Assembly (NCBI RefSeq): GCF_947489365.1
Contig: NZ_CANLDB010000004.1
Span: 124,001-188,000, forward strand
DNA from: an uncultured Nocardioides sp.
GTDB lineage: Bacteria; Actinomycetota; Actinomycetes; Propionibacteriales; Nocardioidaceae
DNA: 64,000 bases
Direction: 5' to 3'
The notes beneath the pieces are model-generated. The model was not told the origin of the DNA. It made no database searches and worked only from the letters and a program-made list of their open reading frames with translations. Position numbers and translations under genes: made by a program. Below are positions 7,829-16,429 of this stretch, piece by piece (positions within the stretch are counted from its first letter, which is position 1; every line of letters starts with the position of its first letter).

Positions 7829-8983
7829 ATGAGCGAGCACGCGTCCGTCGTCGTCCTCGGCGGCGGCGTGGTCGGCCTGAGCACCGCCTACCACCTGGCC
7901 CGCGCCGGGGTGGAGGACGTCGTCCTGCTGGAGCGCGGCAGCCTCGGCGAGGGGTCGTCGTGCCGGGCCGCCGGCGGGGTGCGGGCGATGTTCACCGACG
8001 CGCTGAACGTCGAGCTCGGCCTGCGGAGCCTGGAGGCCTACGAGCGGTTCGCGACCGACCTGGGCGTCGACGTCGACCTGCACCGGGTCGGCTACCTGTT
8101 CCTGGTCGACTCCGACGAGGCGATGGCCGCCTTCGCCGCCGCCGCCCCGGTCCAGCGGTCGCTGGGCCTCGAGGTGCGGGAGCTGTCCGTGGCCGAGACG
8201 GTCGCCGCCTCCCCGCTCGTCTCGCCCGACGGCCTGGTCGGCGGCGTGCTGTCCCCGCGGGCCGGGCACTGCACCCCCGAGTCGGTCGTCGCCGGGTACG
8301 CCGCCGGGGCACGACGCCACGGCGCCCGGCTCCACACCGGCCGGGCGGTGACCGGCGTCGACGTCGTCGACGGCGTCGTCACCGCGGTCCGCACCGACGC
8401 CGGGCCGATCGCCACGGACACCGTGGTCTGCGCGACCGGGGCCTGGTCGGCGCGGGTCGCCGCCTGGGCGGGCGTCGACCTGCCGGTGGCGGCACTGCGC
8501 CGCCACGTGGCGATCACCGACGAGGTCCCCGGGCTCGACCCGGCGACGCCCTTCACCATCGAGCACTCCTCCTCCTACTACTTCCACCGGGAGGGCGCGG
8601 GCCTGCTGATGGGCCTGCCGGACCGCGCCGACGTCTGGACCGAGGACCCGCGCCGTGACGAGTCCTGGCTCGAGGACCTCGGTGAGGCCGTCGAGCGTCG
8701 TACGCCGTCGCTGGCGGAGACGGGGATCGGCATCGGCTGGGCGGGCCTGTACGAGATGAGCCCCGACCACAACGCCCTCATCGGCGAGGCCACGGGCCCG
8801 GGTGCGCCGTCCCGCTTCCTCTACGCCACCGGGTTCTCGGGCCACGGCTTCCTCATGGCGCCCGCGGTCGGGGAGGTCGTCGCGGCCCTCGTGATGCGCC
8901 GGACACCGCCCATCGACGTGGCCGCGCTGTCCGTCGACCGGTTCACCACCGCCGGGGCCCGCCCCGAGCTGCACGTGGTGTGA
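7829..8983 (+). CDS. FAD-dependent oxidoreductase (DAO/sarcosine-oxidase-like)
   Basis: 384 residues. An N-terminal Rossmann dinucleotide site VVVLGGGVVGLSTAYHLA and E36 (LLERGS) bind FAD. GEGSSCRAAGGVRAMF is the second FAD contact of glycine/sarcosine-oxidase-type enzymes, and GLYEMSPDHNALIGE plus FSGHGFLMAPAVGE are the conserved C-terminal FAD and substrate motifs. It probably oxidises a secondary amine or amino acid. Its TGA overlaps the start of the next gene, an EamA transporter, suggesting uptake or export of its substrate or product. Confidence 0.88.
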   Translation: MSEHASVVVLGGGVVGLSTAYHLARAGVEDVVLLERGSLGEGSSCRAAGGVRAMFTDALNVELGLRSLEAYERFATDLGVDVDLHRVGYLFLVDSDEAMAAFAAAAPVQRSLGLEVRELSVAETVAASPLVSPDGLVGGVLSPRAGHCTPESVVAGYAAGARRHGARLHTGRAVTGVDVVDGVVTAVRTDAGPIATDTVVCATGAWSARVAAWAGVDLPVAALRRHVAITDEVPGLDPATPFTIEHSSSYYFHREGAGLLMGLPDRADVWTEDPRRDESWLEDLGEAVERRTPSLAETGIGIGWAGLYEMSPDHNALIGEATGPGAPSRFLYATGFSGHGFLMAPAVGEVVAALVMRRTPPIDVAALSVDRFTTAGARPELHVV

Positions 8984-9843
8984 CCGTCGTCCTCGGGCCG
9001 CTCCTGGCCCTCGTCTCGAGCGTCGGCTGGGGCACCAGCGACTACCTGGGCGGGCGCCTCTCGGCCCGCCTCGGCGCGCTGCGCGTGCTGCTGGTCTCCC
9101 AGGCCGCGGCCACCACCGTCCTGGTCGTCCTCGCCGTCACCGTGGGCGGGCCGCTGCCCGCGGGCATCGTCGCCACCGGACTGCTGGCGGGCGTCGCGGA
9201 GGCCGTCGCGATCGCTTCCCTCTACCGGGGCCTCGCGGTCGGACGGGCGGGCCTGGTCGCCCCGGCGTCCGCCGTCTCCCCCGTCGTGCCCCTGGCCGTC
9301 GGGCTCCTCGCGGGCCAGGTCCCCGGGCCGCTGCGCACGGTGGGGCTGCTGCTGGTCGTCGCCGGGCTCGTCCTGGCCTCGCGCGAGCCTGCGTCGTCCG
9401 ACGGCGCCCGGTCCGGTCCCGACGTCCGCAGCCTCGGCTTCGGGCTCGTGGCCGGGGTCGGCTTCGGGGCCTACTTCGTGCTGATGGCGGAGGCCAGCGC
9501 GACGAGCGTGCCGTGGGCGCTGGCGCTCGCCCGGCTCGCCGCGATCTCCCTGATCGGGCTCGGCGTCGTCGTGGCGTCGCGGCTGGCCACCGTCCCGGCC
9601 GTCGCGCTGCGGCGGGTCGACGTGGTGCGGCTGCTCGCGCTGGGGCTCGTGGTGGTCGTCGGTGACGGCGCCTACGCCCTGTCCTCGACGTACGGCGCCC
9701 TGGTGCTCGTCGCCGTCCTGGCCGCGACGCACCCGGTCGTCACCGTGCTCTGGGCGCGCTTCGCGGGCGGCGAGCGCATCGACGGCCTACGGTGGGCGGG
9801 CATCGCGGTGACCGTCCTCGGTGTCTGCGCCGTCACGGCCTGA
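8980..9843 (+). CDS. EamA/DMT-family transporter
   Basis: 287 residues with about ten hydrophobic helices arranged as two five-helix halves. The start LLALVSSVGWGTSDYLGGRL and the C-terminal DGLRWAGIAVTVLGVCAV are typical of EamA carriers. GTG at 8980 overlaps the oxidoreductase stop (GTGA), so the pair is translated together. The substrate is unknown; amino acids or other metabolites are usual for the family. Confidence 0.85.
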   Translation: MTVVLGPLLALVSSVGWGTSDYLGGRLSARLGALRVLLVSQAAATTVLVVLAVTVGGPLPAGIVATGLLAGVAEAVAIASLYRGLAVGRAGLVAPASAVSPVVPLAVGLLAGQVPGPLRTVGLLLVVAGLVLASREPASSDGARSGPDVRSLGFGLVAGVGFGAYFVLMAEASATSVPWALALARLAAISLIGLGVVVASRLATVPAVALRRVDVVRLLALGLVVVVGDGAYALSSTYGALVLVAVLAATHPVVTVLWARFAGGERIDGLRWAGIAVTVLGVCAVTA

Positions 9844-9878
9844 GTCTCGACCCGCGAAGGTGGGGTACCGCGCAGCCG

Positions 9879-11228
9879 ATGAGTCCCCCGCCACCCCAGC
9901 TGAGCCGTCGTGCCGCCCTCCGCGGCGCCGCACTGGCCGGTCTCCTGCCGCTGGGCGGCTGTGCCGGCCTCACCCGGCGGGTCTCCAGCACCGCGCCGGG
10001 CGGCCGCGACCGGCTGACGGTGCAGGTCTACGGCACCGACGTCGAGGCCGACCTGTACGTCGAGCTGGCACGTCGCTTCTCCGAGGCGCGCGGGGTGACG
10101 GTCGACGTCACCTACGTCCCGTTCGCCGAGGCGTTGACCGCGGTCGACTCCGGCCTGCTGGCCGGCACCGCCCCCGACGTCTTCCGCGTCGACTACCCGA
10201 CGATGGGCCTCTACTCCGGCACCGGCCAGCTGCTCGACCTCACCGACGCGACCGCGGAGCTGGCGCGCGACGTGTCGCCGGCGTACATGGGCGCGGTCAG
10301 CAGCGGCGACCGGGTGTACGGCGTGCCCCAGCACGTCGACACCTCGGCCCTGCTCTACCGCCGCGACGCCTTCGAGGCCGCCGGCATCACGGTGCCGGAC
10401 CGGGGCGAGGACGCGTGGTCGTGGGAGGAGTTCGGCGAGGTCGCCGACCGGCTCCGCGACAGCGCGGAGGCCGACGGCACCGGACGGGCGCCGTTCGCGG
10501 TGAACTGGCAGGAGTTCGGTGCCTTCCGCTGGCTCACCTGGCTCTTCGAGGCGGGCGGCCAGCTCTACACCGAGGACCTCGGGTCCGCCGCGCTCACCGA
10601 GGGCGGGGCCGACGGGCCGGGGGCACGGGCGCTCGAGTTCACCCGCTCGTTCTTCGAGCGCGGCTGGGTGCCGCGGGCGACCTCGACGAAGGCCACCACG
10701 CTGCCCGACGCGCTCTTCACCTCCGGCCGGCTCGGGATGGTCTTCGCGGGCAACTTCCTGCTCCCCGCGTTCGCCGAGACCATCGGCGACCGCTTCGGCT
10801 ACGGCGCGACCTTCCAGCCGCAGGACGCCCGCCGCTCCTCCGAGCTGGGGGGCAACGCCCTGGTCGCCAACGCGGACGCCGCCAACCCCGAGCTGGCCGC
10901 GGAGTTCCTCACCTACATGGTCGAGCCCGACCAGATGGCCACCTTCTGCGCCGAGGGCGTGCTCCTGCCGACCCGGACCTCGCTGCTCGAGCAGGGCCTC
11001 GACTTCGCGATCGGGGCCGACCTGATGGGGGTGTACGCCGACCAGATCCGGACCATCACGGACCGCGACGTCGCCGACGTCACCACCCCCACCTTCGCGG
11101 AGGTCAACACGGTGCTGGCCAACGAGCTCGAGCAGTGCTTCCTGGGCGACGCGTCGGTGTCCGACACCCTCGACGCCATCGCCGAGCGGGTCGACCAGAC
11201 CGCCACGCTCAACGAGGCCGCCCCGTGA
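9879..11228 (+). CDS. ABC sugar-type substrate-binding lipoprotein
   Basis: 449 residues. ATG at 9879 gives SRRAALRG, a twin-arginine motif, a short hydrophobic core and the lipobox LGGC with the acylated cysteine near residue 26, so export may go through Tat. The body is a family-1 extracellular solute-binding protein (LTVQVYGTDVEADLYVELAR, GTAPDVFRVDYPTMG, AVNWQEFGAFRWLTWLFEAGG, LGGNALVANADAAN). Two permease genes follow with overlaps, together forming a MalEFG-like carbohydrate importer. No ATPase gene is adjacent. Confidence 0.9.
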   Translation: MSPPPPQLSRRAALRGAALAGLLPLGGCAGLTRRVSSTAPGGRDRLTVQVYGTDVEADLYVELARRFSEARGVTVDVTYVPFAEALTAVDSGLLAGTAPDVFRVDYPTMGLYSGTGQLLDLTDATAELARDVSPAYMGAVSSGDRVYGVPQHVDTSALLYRRDAFEAAGITVPDRGEDAWSWEEFGEVADRLRDSAEADGTGRAPFAVNWQEFGAFRWLTWLFEAGGQLYTEDLGSAALTEGGADGPGARALEFTRSFFERGWVPRATSTKATTLPDALFTSGRLGMVFAGNFLLPAFAETIGDRFGYGATFQPQDARRSSELGGNALVANADAANPELAAEFLTYMVEPDQMATFCAEGVLLPTRTSLLEQGLDFAIGADLMGVYADQIRTITDRDVADVTTPTFAEVNTVLANELEQCFLGDASVSDTLDAIAERVDQTATLNEAAP

Positions 11229-12133
11229 GCGGTCCCGTGAGCGGTCCCACGGGCCGCCGGCACCCGGACACCCGGGCGGCCTGGGCGTTCCTGGCGCCGA
11301 ACGCCGTCCTCATCGTGCTGTTCCTGCTCGTCCCGCTCGGCTGGGCGTTCGTGCTGAGCTTCCAGGCCAAGCGCCCCTTCGGCCCGGGCACCTGGACCGG
11401 GTTCGACAACCTCACCCGGCTGCTGGCCGACGACGTGTTCTGGCGTGCCGCCCTCAACACGGCGGTCTTCACCGCCGTCACGGTGCCCCTCATGGTCGTG
11501 CTGGGCCTGGCCGTCGCGCTGCTGCTCGACAAGGCGATGCCGGGCCGCACGATCGCCCGCACCATCGTCTACCTGCCCGTGGTGGTCAGCACCGTCGTCG
11601 TCGCGCTCATCGGGCTGCTGCTGTTCGACGAGTCGATCGGGATCGTCAACGGCGTGCTGGCCGACCTCGGCGTCGGCCCCGTGTCGTGGCAGAGCGACGG
11701 CACGCTGGCGATGATCTCGGTGATGCTCATCGTCCTGTGGACGCGGGTCGGCTTCGCACTGCTGATCTACCTCGCCGCACTGCAGGACGTCGACCCGGAG
11801 ATGCTCGAGGCCGCGCGGGTGGACGGCGCCGGGCCCTGGGTCCTGGTGCGCCGCATGATCGTCCCGACGCTGCGCCCCACGACGTTCTTCCTCGTCGTGG
11901 TCAACATCATCTGGTCCTTCCAGATCTTCGACATCGTCTACGTGATGACCAACGGCGGCCCGGGCTACTCGACGACGATGCTGGTGACCTACGCCTACGA
12001 CCAGGGCTTCGGCCCGGCGCGCAACTTCGGGTACGGCGCCGCCGTCGGCGTCGTCCTGTTCCTGCTGACGCTGCTGGTGACCCTGCTGCAGCTGCGCGGC
12101 TCGCGCCGCCACGACCCCTCGGAGCAGAGCTGA
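11225..12133 (+). CDS. ABC sugar-type permease (MalF-like)
   Basis: 302 residues with six membrane helices. The EAA loop that docks the ATPase is EAARVDGAGPWVLVRRMIVP. The GTG at 11225 overlaps the binding-protein stop. The first 24 bases are a perfect tandem duplication of GTGAGCGGTCCC, giving a second in-frame GTG four codons on (VSGPVSGP), so the exact start is ambiguous. Confidence 0.9.
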   Translation: MSGPVSGPTGRRHPDTRAAWAFLAPNAVLIVLFLLVPLGWAFVLSFQAKRPFGPGTWTGFDNLTRLLADDVFWRAALNTAVFTAVTVPLMVVLGLAVALLLDKAMPGRTIARTIVYLPVVVSTVVVALIGLLLFDESIGIVNGVLADLGVGPVSWQSDGTLAMISVMLIVLWTRVGFALLIYLAALQDVDPEMLEAARVDGAGPWVLVRRMIVPTLRPTTFFLVVVNIIWSFQIFDIVYVMTNGGPGYSTTMLVTYAYDQGFGPARNFGYGAAVGVVLFLLTLLVTLLQLRGSRRHDPSEQS

Positions 12134-12939
12134 TGCCGACCTGGGCCCGGGTGCTGGTCGCGACGGTGGTGACCGTCGTGTTCGCCCTCCCGCTCTACGC
12201 GATGGTGGTCGTGGCCTTCACGCCCCGCGACCTGCTCCTCGACGACGGCGCCGGTCTGTGGTCGTCGCAGTGGACCACCGCGAACTTCACCGGGCTGTTC
12301 GAGGCCTACCCGATCTGGCGCTGGTTCGGCAACGCCCTGCTCGTCGCCGGCCTGACCACGGTGCTGTCGGTGGTGGTGAACCTGCTCGCCGGCTACGCGC
12401 TGGCCAAGCTGCGCTTCGCGGGCCGCACGGCCGCGTTCCTCGTCGTCCTGGCGACGCTGATGATCCCGACGCAGGCGGTGATGATCCCCCAGTTCCAGGT
12501 GGTCTCGGCGCTGGGGCTGGTGGGCTTCTTCTGGGCCGTGATCCTGCCGTCGGCGTCCACCGCGCTGGGCATCTTCCTCGCCCGCCAGTTCTTCCTCGCG
12601 ATCCCCGACGAGCTCGTCGACGCCGCGAAGGTCGACGGGTGCACCACGTTCGGCGCCTTCCGCCGCATCGTGCTCCCGCTGTCGCGACCGCTGCTGGCGG
12701 TGATGACGCTGCTGGCGTTCATGCAGCAGTGGAACGACTTCCTGTGGCCCCTCATCGCGCTGCGCGACCCCGACCTCTACACGCTGCCCGTCGCCCTCCG
12801 GTTCCTTCAGGGCGCCTACGACGCCGACTACGGCGGGATCATGGCGATGGCGCTGCTGTCGAGCATCCCGCTGCTCGTGATGTTCGTGCTGCTGCAGCGC
12901 TGGTTCGTCGCCGGGCTGTCGCGCTCGGGGTTGAAGTAG
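12133..12939 (+). CDS. ABC sugar-type permease (MalG-like)
   Basis: 268 residues, six membrane helices, EAA loop DAAKVDGCTTFGAFRRIVLP. The ATG at 12133 shares one base with the stop of the partner permease (TGATG). It completes the transmembrane pair of the carbohydrate importer. The ATPase is expected to be a shared MsiK-type subunit encoded elsewhere, as is common in actinobacteria. Confidence 0.9.
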   Translation: MPTWARVLVATVVTVVFALPLYAMVVVAFTPRDLLLDDGAGLWSSQWTTANFTGLFEAYPIWRWFGNALLVAGLTTVLSVVVNLLAGYALAKLRFAGRTAAFLVVLATLMIPTQAVMIPQFQVVSALGLVGFFWAVILPSASTALGIFLARQFFLAIPDELVDAAKVDGCTTFGAFRRIVLPLSRPLLAVMTLLAFMQQWNDFLWPLIALRDPDLYTLPVALRFLQGAYDADYGGIMAMALLSSIPLLVMFVLLQRWFVAGLSRSGLK

Positions 12940-12997
12940 CCCCCGTCGTCCGGGCCGTCGCCGATGAGTCCGGACGCCCGACCCGGTCGGTCCGGTC

Positions 12998-13300
12998 GTG
13001 ATCCTCGTGACCGGCCACCTGCGCGTCGACCCTGCCAGCCGTGACGCCTTCCTCGCCTCCTGCCTCGACGACGTCCGCGCGGCACGCTCCGCCGACGGCT
13101 GCCTCGACTTCGTCCTCGCCCCCGACCCCCTCGAGCCGGACCGCGTCCACGTGACCGAGCGCTGGCGGGACGAGGCCGCCCTGGAGGCCTTCCGGGGGTC
13201 CGGGCCGAGCGACGAGGCGCAGCAGACGATCCTCGGCGGCGACGTCACGCAGTACGCCGTGACCGACCCGGGGCACGCCCTGATGCGACCTGGTGGCTGA
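12998..13300 (+). CDS. Antibiotic-biosynthesis-monooxygenase-fold protein
   Basis: A 100-residue protein with the ferredoxin-like ABM/YgiN pattern: ILVTGHLRVDPASRDAFL, a middle segment CLDFVLAPDPLEPDRVHVTERW and the helix DEAALEAFRGS. Start GTG at 12998. Such proteins are small dimeric quinol or polyketide monooxygenases, or merely share the fold. No active-site assignment is possible. Confidence 0.75.
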   Translation: MILVTGHLRVDPASRDAFLASCLDDVRAARSADGCLDFVLAPDPLEPDRVHVTERWRDEAALEAFRGSGPSDEAQQTILGGDVTQYAVTDPGHALMRPGG

Positions 13301-13308
13301 CGATCGGC

Positions 13309-13440
13309 TAGTGTGCGAGGCCGAGAGGGAGTAGTCCCCAACGGCCGCGTCGACATACTGGCCCCCGCCCCGCGAGATCGGGTGGGTTCCCGGCGTGGCA
13401 GGCCACCGTGAGGTGGCGGACGAGACTTTCGACCAGTGCA
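13309..13440 (+). ncRNA. Likely yybP-ykoY manganese riboswitch
   Basis: The 217-base leader of the TMEM165 gene carries the two signature blocks of the manganese-sensing yybP-ykoY class in the right order. These are GGGAGTAG at 13327-13334 near the 5' end and GGACGAGAC at 13418-13426 followed by TTTCGACC. Between them, GTCGACATACTGG and GC-rich helices fit the class architecture. TAGTGT at 13309-13314 could be the -10 box. The class is known to sit upstream of UPF0016/TMEM165 exporters. Boundaries are approximate. Confidence 0.78.
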
Positions 13441-13517
13441 CCGTCCCACCAGACGCGCCTGGTCGAGAGCGCGTCCCCTGCGGCCGGTTCTCGTCCCGGT
13501 GCGGGAAACGAGTCCCG

Positions 13518-14111
13518 ATGTCCGAGTTCCTCTCCGCCCTGCTGCTCAGCACGGGCGTCATCTTCGTCGCCGAGCTCGGCGACAAGAGCCAGCTGATGGC
13601 GATGACCTTCGCCACCCGCTACCGCGCCCGCGACGTGCTGATCGGCATCACCGTCGCCACGGCGTTCGTCCACCTCGCCTCGGTGGGGATCGGCTACGCC
13701 ATGGGGACGGCGTTCGCCGACTACCAGGGCCCGATCGCGATCGTCGCGGGCGTGTCGTTCCTGGGCTTCGCGGCGTGGACCCTGCGCGGCGACGAGCTGA
13801 CCGAGGAGGAGCGCAGCAAGGCCGCCACCGCCACCCGGACCGCGATCCTCGCGGTCGGCACTGCGTTCTTCCTCGCCGAGCTCGGTGACAAGACCATGCT
13901 CGCCACGATCGTGCTCGCCGTGCGCGAGGACTGGGTCGGCGTCTGGATCGGCTCGACGATCGGCATGGTCGCCGCCGACGCCCTCGCGATCGTCGTCGGC
14001 GCCGTGCTCGGCAAGCACCTGCCCGAGAAGGTCATCACGTACGGCGCCGCCGCGCTGTTCGCGATCTTCGGCGTCGTGCTGATCCTCGAGGGTGCGGGCG
14101 TCCTGGGCTGA
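13518..14111 (+). CDS. TMEM165/GDT1-family cation transporter
   Basis: 197 residues with six predicted membrane helices in two repeats. Each repeat carries the family hallmark E-x-G-D-K-(S/T): VAELGDKSQL near residue 19 and LAELGDKTML in the second half. The family moves Mn2+ or Ca2+ against protons across the membrane. The upstream leader looks like a manganese riboswitch, which argues for manganese export when the metal is in excess. It is convergent with the downstream HAD gene, with seven bases between stops. Confidence 0.92.
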   Translation: MSEFLSALLLSTGVIFVAELGDKSQLMAMTFATRYRARDVLIGITVATAFVHLASVGIGYAMGTAFADYQGPIAIVAGVSFLGFAAWTLRGDELTEEERSKAATATRTAILAVGTAFFLAELGDKTMLATIVLAVREDWVGVWIGSTIGMVAADALAIVVGAVLGKHLPEKVITYGAAALFAIFGVVLILEGAGVLG

Positions 14112-14118
14112 GGCGCCG

Positions 14119-14823
14119 CTACTCGGCGGCGAGCACCAGGCCCGGCAGCGCGGCCAGGGTCGGGATGCGCAGTGCTCCCACGACCTCGGCTCCCGGTCCG
14201 GCCCCGGACCGGTCGAGGTGCACCGCTGCCGCGCCGGCACCGAGCGCTCCCGCGACGTCGTTCTCGACCGAGTCGCCGACCATCACGGTGCGCGCCACGG
14301 CGACGCCCAGCAGGTCCGCGGTCGCGGTGAAGGCGCGCGGGTCGGGCTTCGCCGCAGGTAGGTGGGACGACGCCGCGACGACGTCCACGAGCTCGAGCAG
14401 CCCCGTCGCCCGCAGCTTCGCGGTCTGGATGTCGCGCTCCCCGTTGGTGAGCACGGCCAGCGGTACGCCGGCCTCCCGCAGCGCCCGCAGGGCGGGGGCG
14501 GCGTCGGCGTGGGCGCGCCACCGGTCGCGGTAGGCACACTGGTAGACGCCGAACCGTGCGTCCGCGTCGGCGTCCCTCAGGTCGGGCTGGCCGAGGAAAG
14601 CGCGGATGCGCTCGCGGCGGTGCTCGTCGAGCGTGAGCTCACGACGCTGGTAGCGCGGGTAGTACCGGTCCGTGAGCGCCTGCCACCGCCGCACCAGCTC
14701 GTCGGGCTCCCCCGCCGGCCCGTGCGTGGCCGCGAACGCGAGCACGGCACCGCGGGCGGCCCCCTCGTGGTCGACGAGCGTGTCGTCGAGGTCGAGGAGC
14801 ACCGCCCCCGGGCGTGCGGTCAC
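14119..14823 (-). CDS. HAD-superfamily hydrolase
   Basis: 234 residues. Motif I LLDLDDTLVD contains the nucleophile Asp and general acid Asp. Motif II is AVLTNGERDIQ, motif III K in LPAAKPDPRAF, and motif IV VMVGDSVENDVAGA. A helical cap lies between motifs I and II, as in subfamily IA phosphatases of the YjjG/phosphoglycolate phosphatase type. Start GTG at 14823, six bases after the DUF3072 gene stop, so the two are likely co-transcribed. Confidence 0.88.
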   Translation of the reverse strand: MTARPGAVLLDLDDTLVDHEGAARGAVLAFAATHGPAGEPDELVRRWQALTDRYYPRYQRRELTLDEHRRERIRAFLGQPDLRDADADARFGVYQCAYRDRWRAHADAAPALRALREAGVPLAVLTNGERDIQTAKLRATGLLELVDVVAASSHLPAAKPDPRAFTATADLLGVAVARTVMVGDSVENDVAGALGAGAAAVHLDRSGAGPGAEVVGALRIPTLAALPGLVLAAE

Positions 14824-14828
14824 GGGCC

Positions 14829-15128
14829 TCAGGCGTCGGTGCCGCGACCCGAGGCGGCCTGCAAGCGCTCGATCTGCTCGGAGGCCTCCGCCTTCGTCAG
14901 GTCGGCCGACAGCGTCTCCCCCGCCTCGCGGGCCAGGGTGTCGAGGTAGCTCTTCTGCGCGCCGGTCGCCGGCTCGTCGCCGGTGACCCACTCGGAGGGG
15001 TCCTTCTCCGTCGTGTTCGCGGCGTCGGTGCCGGTGGCCCCGAGCATCCCGCCGCTCTCGCCGATGGCGGTGTCGGTGCCGGCGTCGTCGCCGGCGTCGG
15101 GCGTCGAATCTGTGTTCGAATCGGTCAT
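14829..15128 (-). CDS. Small DUF3072-type protein
   Basis: 99 residues. The first 60 are acidic and Thr/Asp/Gly-rich (MTDSNTDSTPDAGDDAG) and probably disordered. The last 45, ATGAQKSYLDTLAREAGETL and the helix that follows, are the DUF3072 module, a short helical unit often found alone in actinobacteria. The function is unknown. The start region carries two near copies of GATTCGA. It is upstream of a HAD gene on the same strand. Confidence 0.75.
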   Translation of the reverse strand: MTDSNTDSTPDAGDDAGTDTAIGESGGMLGATGTDAANTTEKDPSEWVTGDEPATGAQKSYLDTLAREAGETLSADLTKAEASEQIERLQAASGRGTDA

Positions 15129-15228
15129 GTCACGACCGTAGCACCCACCCCCGACAGCGCCCTCCGCACACCTCCACCCCCCGCTCCCATCCGTCGTCCC
15201 TGTCGTCCCAGGGGTCTCACTGGCCTCA

Positions 15229-15296
15229 GGTTTCACGGGTTGGCTGGTGAAACTCCCTCTGGGCTGACGAAACTTCGTGCGCCAGGACGGGGTTTC
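15229..15296. repeat. 68-bp direct repeat, copy A, left of the DUF559 gene
   Basis: By eye it matches 59 of 68 positions with the copy at 16432-16499 in the same orientation, 1,203 bp away. It contains two inverted pairs: GTTTCAC (15230-15236) with GTGAAAC (15247-15253), and GACGAAAC (15266-15273) with GTTTCGTC (15292-15299). Together the copies bracket the DUF559 gene. A tandem array of four CCGACGAC octamers follows at 15303-15334. Confidence 0.85.
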
Positions 15297-15302
15297 GTCC
15301 GC

Positions 15303-15334
15303 CCGACGACCCGACGACCCGACGACCCGACGAC
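15303..15334. repeat. Four tandem copies of CCGACGAC
   Basis: The 8-bp unit is repeated four times without change and is followed by a partial fifth. It is intergenic, between repeat copy A and the 3' end of the DUF559 gene. It is a simple slippage-prone repeat with no coding role. Confidence 0.9.
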
Positions 15335-15365
15335 CCGCCGTGCGCCGGGCCGCTCGGTGGCAGGC

Positions 15366-16316
15366 TCAGCTCGCGCGCAGCGCCTGGCGGGCGAACGCGT
15401 CGCGCACGCGCTGGGCGACGACGTGCGGCCGGTCGAGGTCCGCCCACACCACGCGGACGACGATGAAACCGGTGAGCTCGCGGATGAGGTCCTCGCGCTG
15501 CTGCTCGGCGAAGACCGCGTCCCCGGGCGTCGCGCCCGCGGCGAGGAAGCGCTGGTACTTGTACCGGCCGTCGAACTCCAGGACCACACCCAGCTCCGGC
15601 CACGCCATGTCGCAGGTCGCCACGAGCGCGTCACCGCGACGGACCTCGTACTGGAGGACCGGCGCCGGCAGCCCGGCGCACCGGAGCAGCCACCGGGTGC
15701 GCGACTCCCCGACGGACGCGGCACCGGGGTCGGCCATCCGCACCAGCAGCTGCAGGGGCAGCGTGCCGGGCCAGTGGCGCTTCGCGGCGAACTCCGCCCG
15801 CAGCTCGTCGGGCGAGCACTGACCGCTGCGCAGCAGCGAGTCCAGAACCACCAGACCCGCCTCGCCGTCGCCGAGCGTCGCAGTCTCCAGCGCGCAGCGG
15901 ACCGCCGGCAGGACCCGCCGACCGCCCACCGTCCCGACCTCGTGCCCGGCCACGGAGCCGTGGTGGTGGACCAGTCCGTTGTTGCGCCGGCCGGTGGCGC
16001 CGTCCAGGCGGGTGACATGGGCGTTCGTCAGGTCGGTCCCCCAGACGTCGAGCCCGTGGGCGAGCGACCCCGTCACGTGGCTGAGGGCCACAGCCTCCCC
16101 CAGCTGGTGCAGCGCGGCGTCCCCACGCAGCATGTGGCGACCGACCTGGTCGAGTCCGCGCCGGCGCGCCGCGTCGGTGTAGTAGCCGTGGCAGAACCGG
16201 ACCCAGACCCCCGCCCGCCGCCCGGCGGTGAGCAGGTCGTCCGTCGTCCCGGCGGCCACGGCCTCGGCCCGGGAGAAGAACCCGCGCTCGGCCAGCAGGT
16301 GTTCGAGGATGCCCAT
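15366..16316 (-). CDS. DUF559 protein with AbiEi-like N-terminal domain
   Basis: 316 residues from the ATG at 16316. Residues 1-60 (MGILEHLLAERGFFSRAEAV and on) look like the small winged-helix domain found in AbiEi-type proteins. The C-terminal third carries the endonuclease-like DUF559 core: VLEFDGRYKYQ, then EQQREDLIRELTGFIVVRVVW, similar to the very-short-patch-repair fold. The role in the cell is not established for this family. It is bracketed by 68-bp direct repeats and sits between unrelated genes, which suggests it moved as a unit. A second DUF559 gene lies at 42377-43339. Confidence 0.8.
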   Translation of the reverse strand: MGILEHLLAERGFFSRAEAVAAGTTDDLLTAGRRAGVWVRFCHGYYTDAARRRGLDQVGRHMLRGDAALHQLGEAVALSHVTGSLAHGLDVWGTDLTNAHVTRLDGATGRRNNGLVHHHGSVAGHEVGTVGGRRVLPAVRCALETATLGDGEAGLVVLDSLLRSGQCSPDELRAEFAAKRHWPGTLPLQLLVRMADPGAASVGESRTRWLLRCAGLPAPVLQYEVRRGDALVATCDMAWPELGVVLEFDGRYKYQRFLAAGATPGDAVFAEQQREDLIRELTGFIVVRVVWADLDRPHVVAQRVRDAFARQALRAS

Positions 16317-16429
16317 GGCGAGCACCCTGCGACGACCAGCGCGTACGCAGCCCGCCCCCGCGCGAGGCCTGTGGAGCACCCGTCCCGCCCGGCGTCTGTG
16401 GACGAGTTCTGGCGTGCTCCTGGCGCCCG

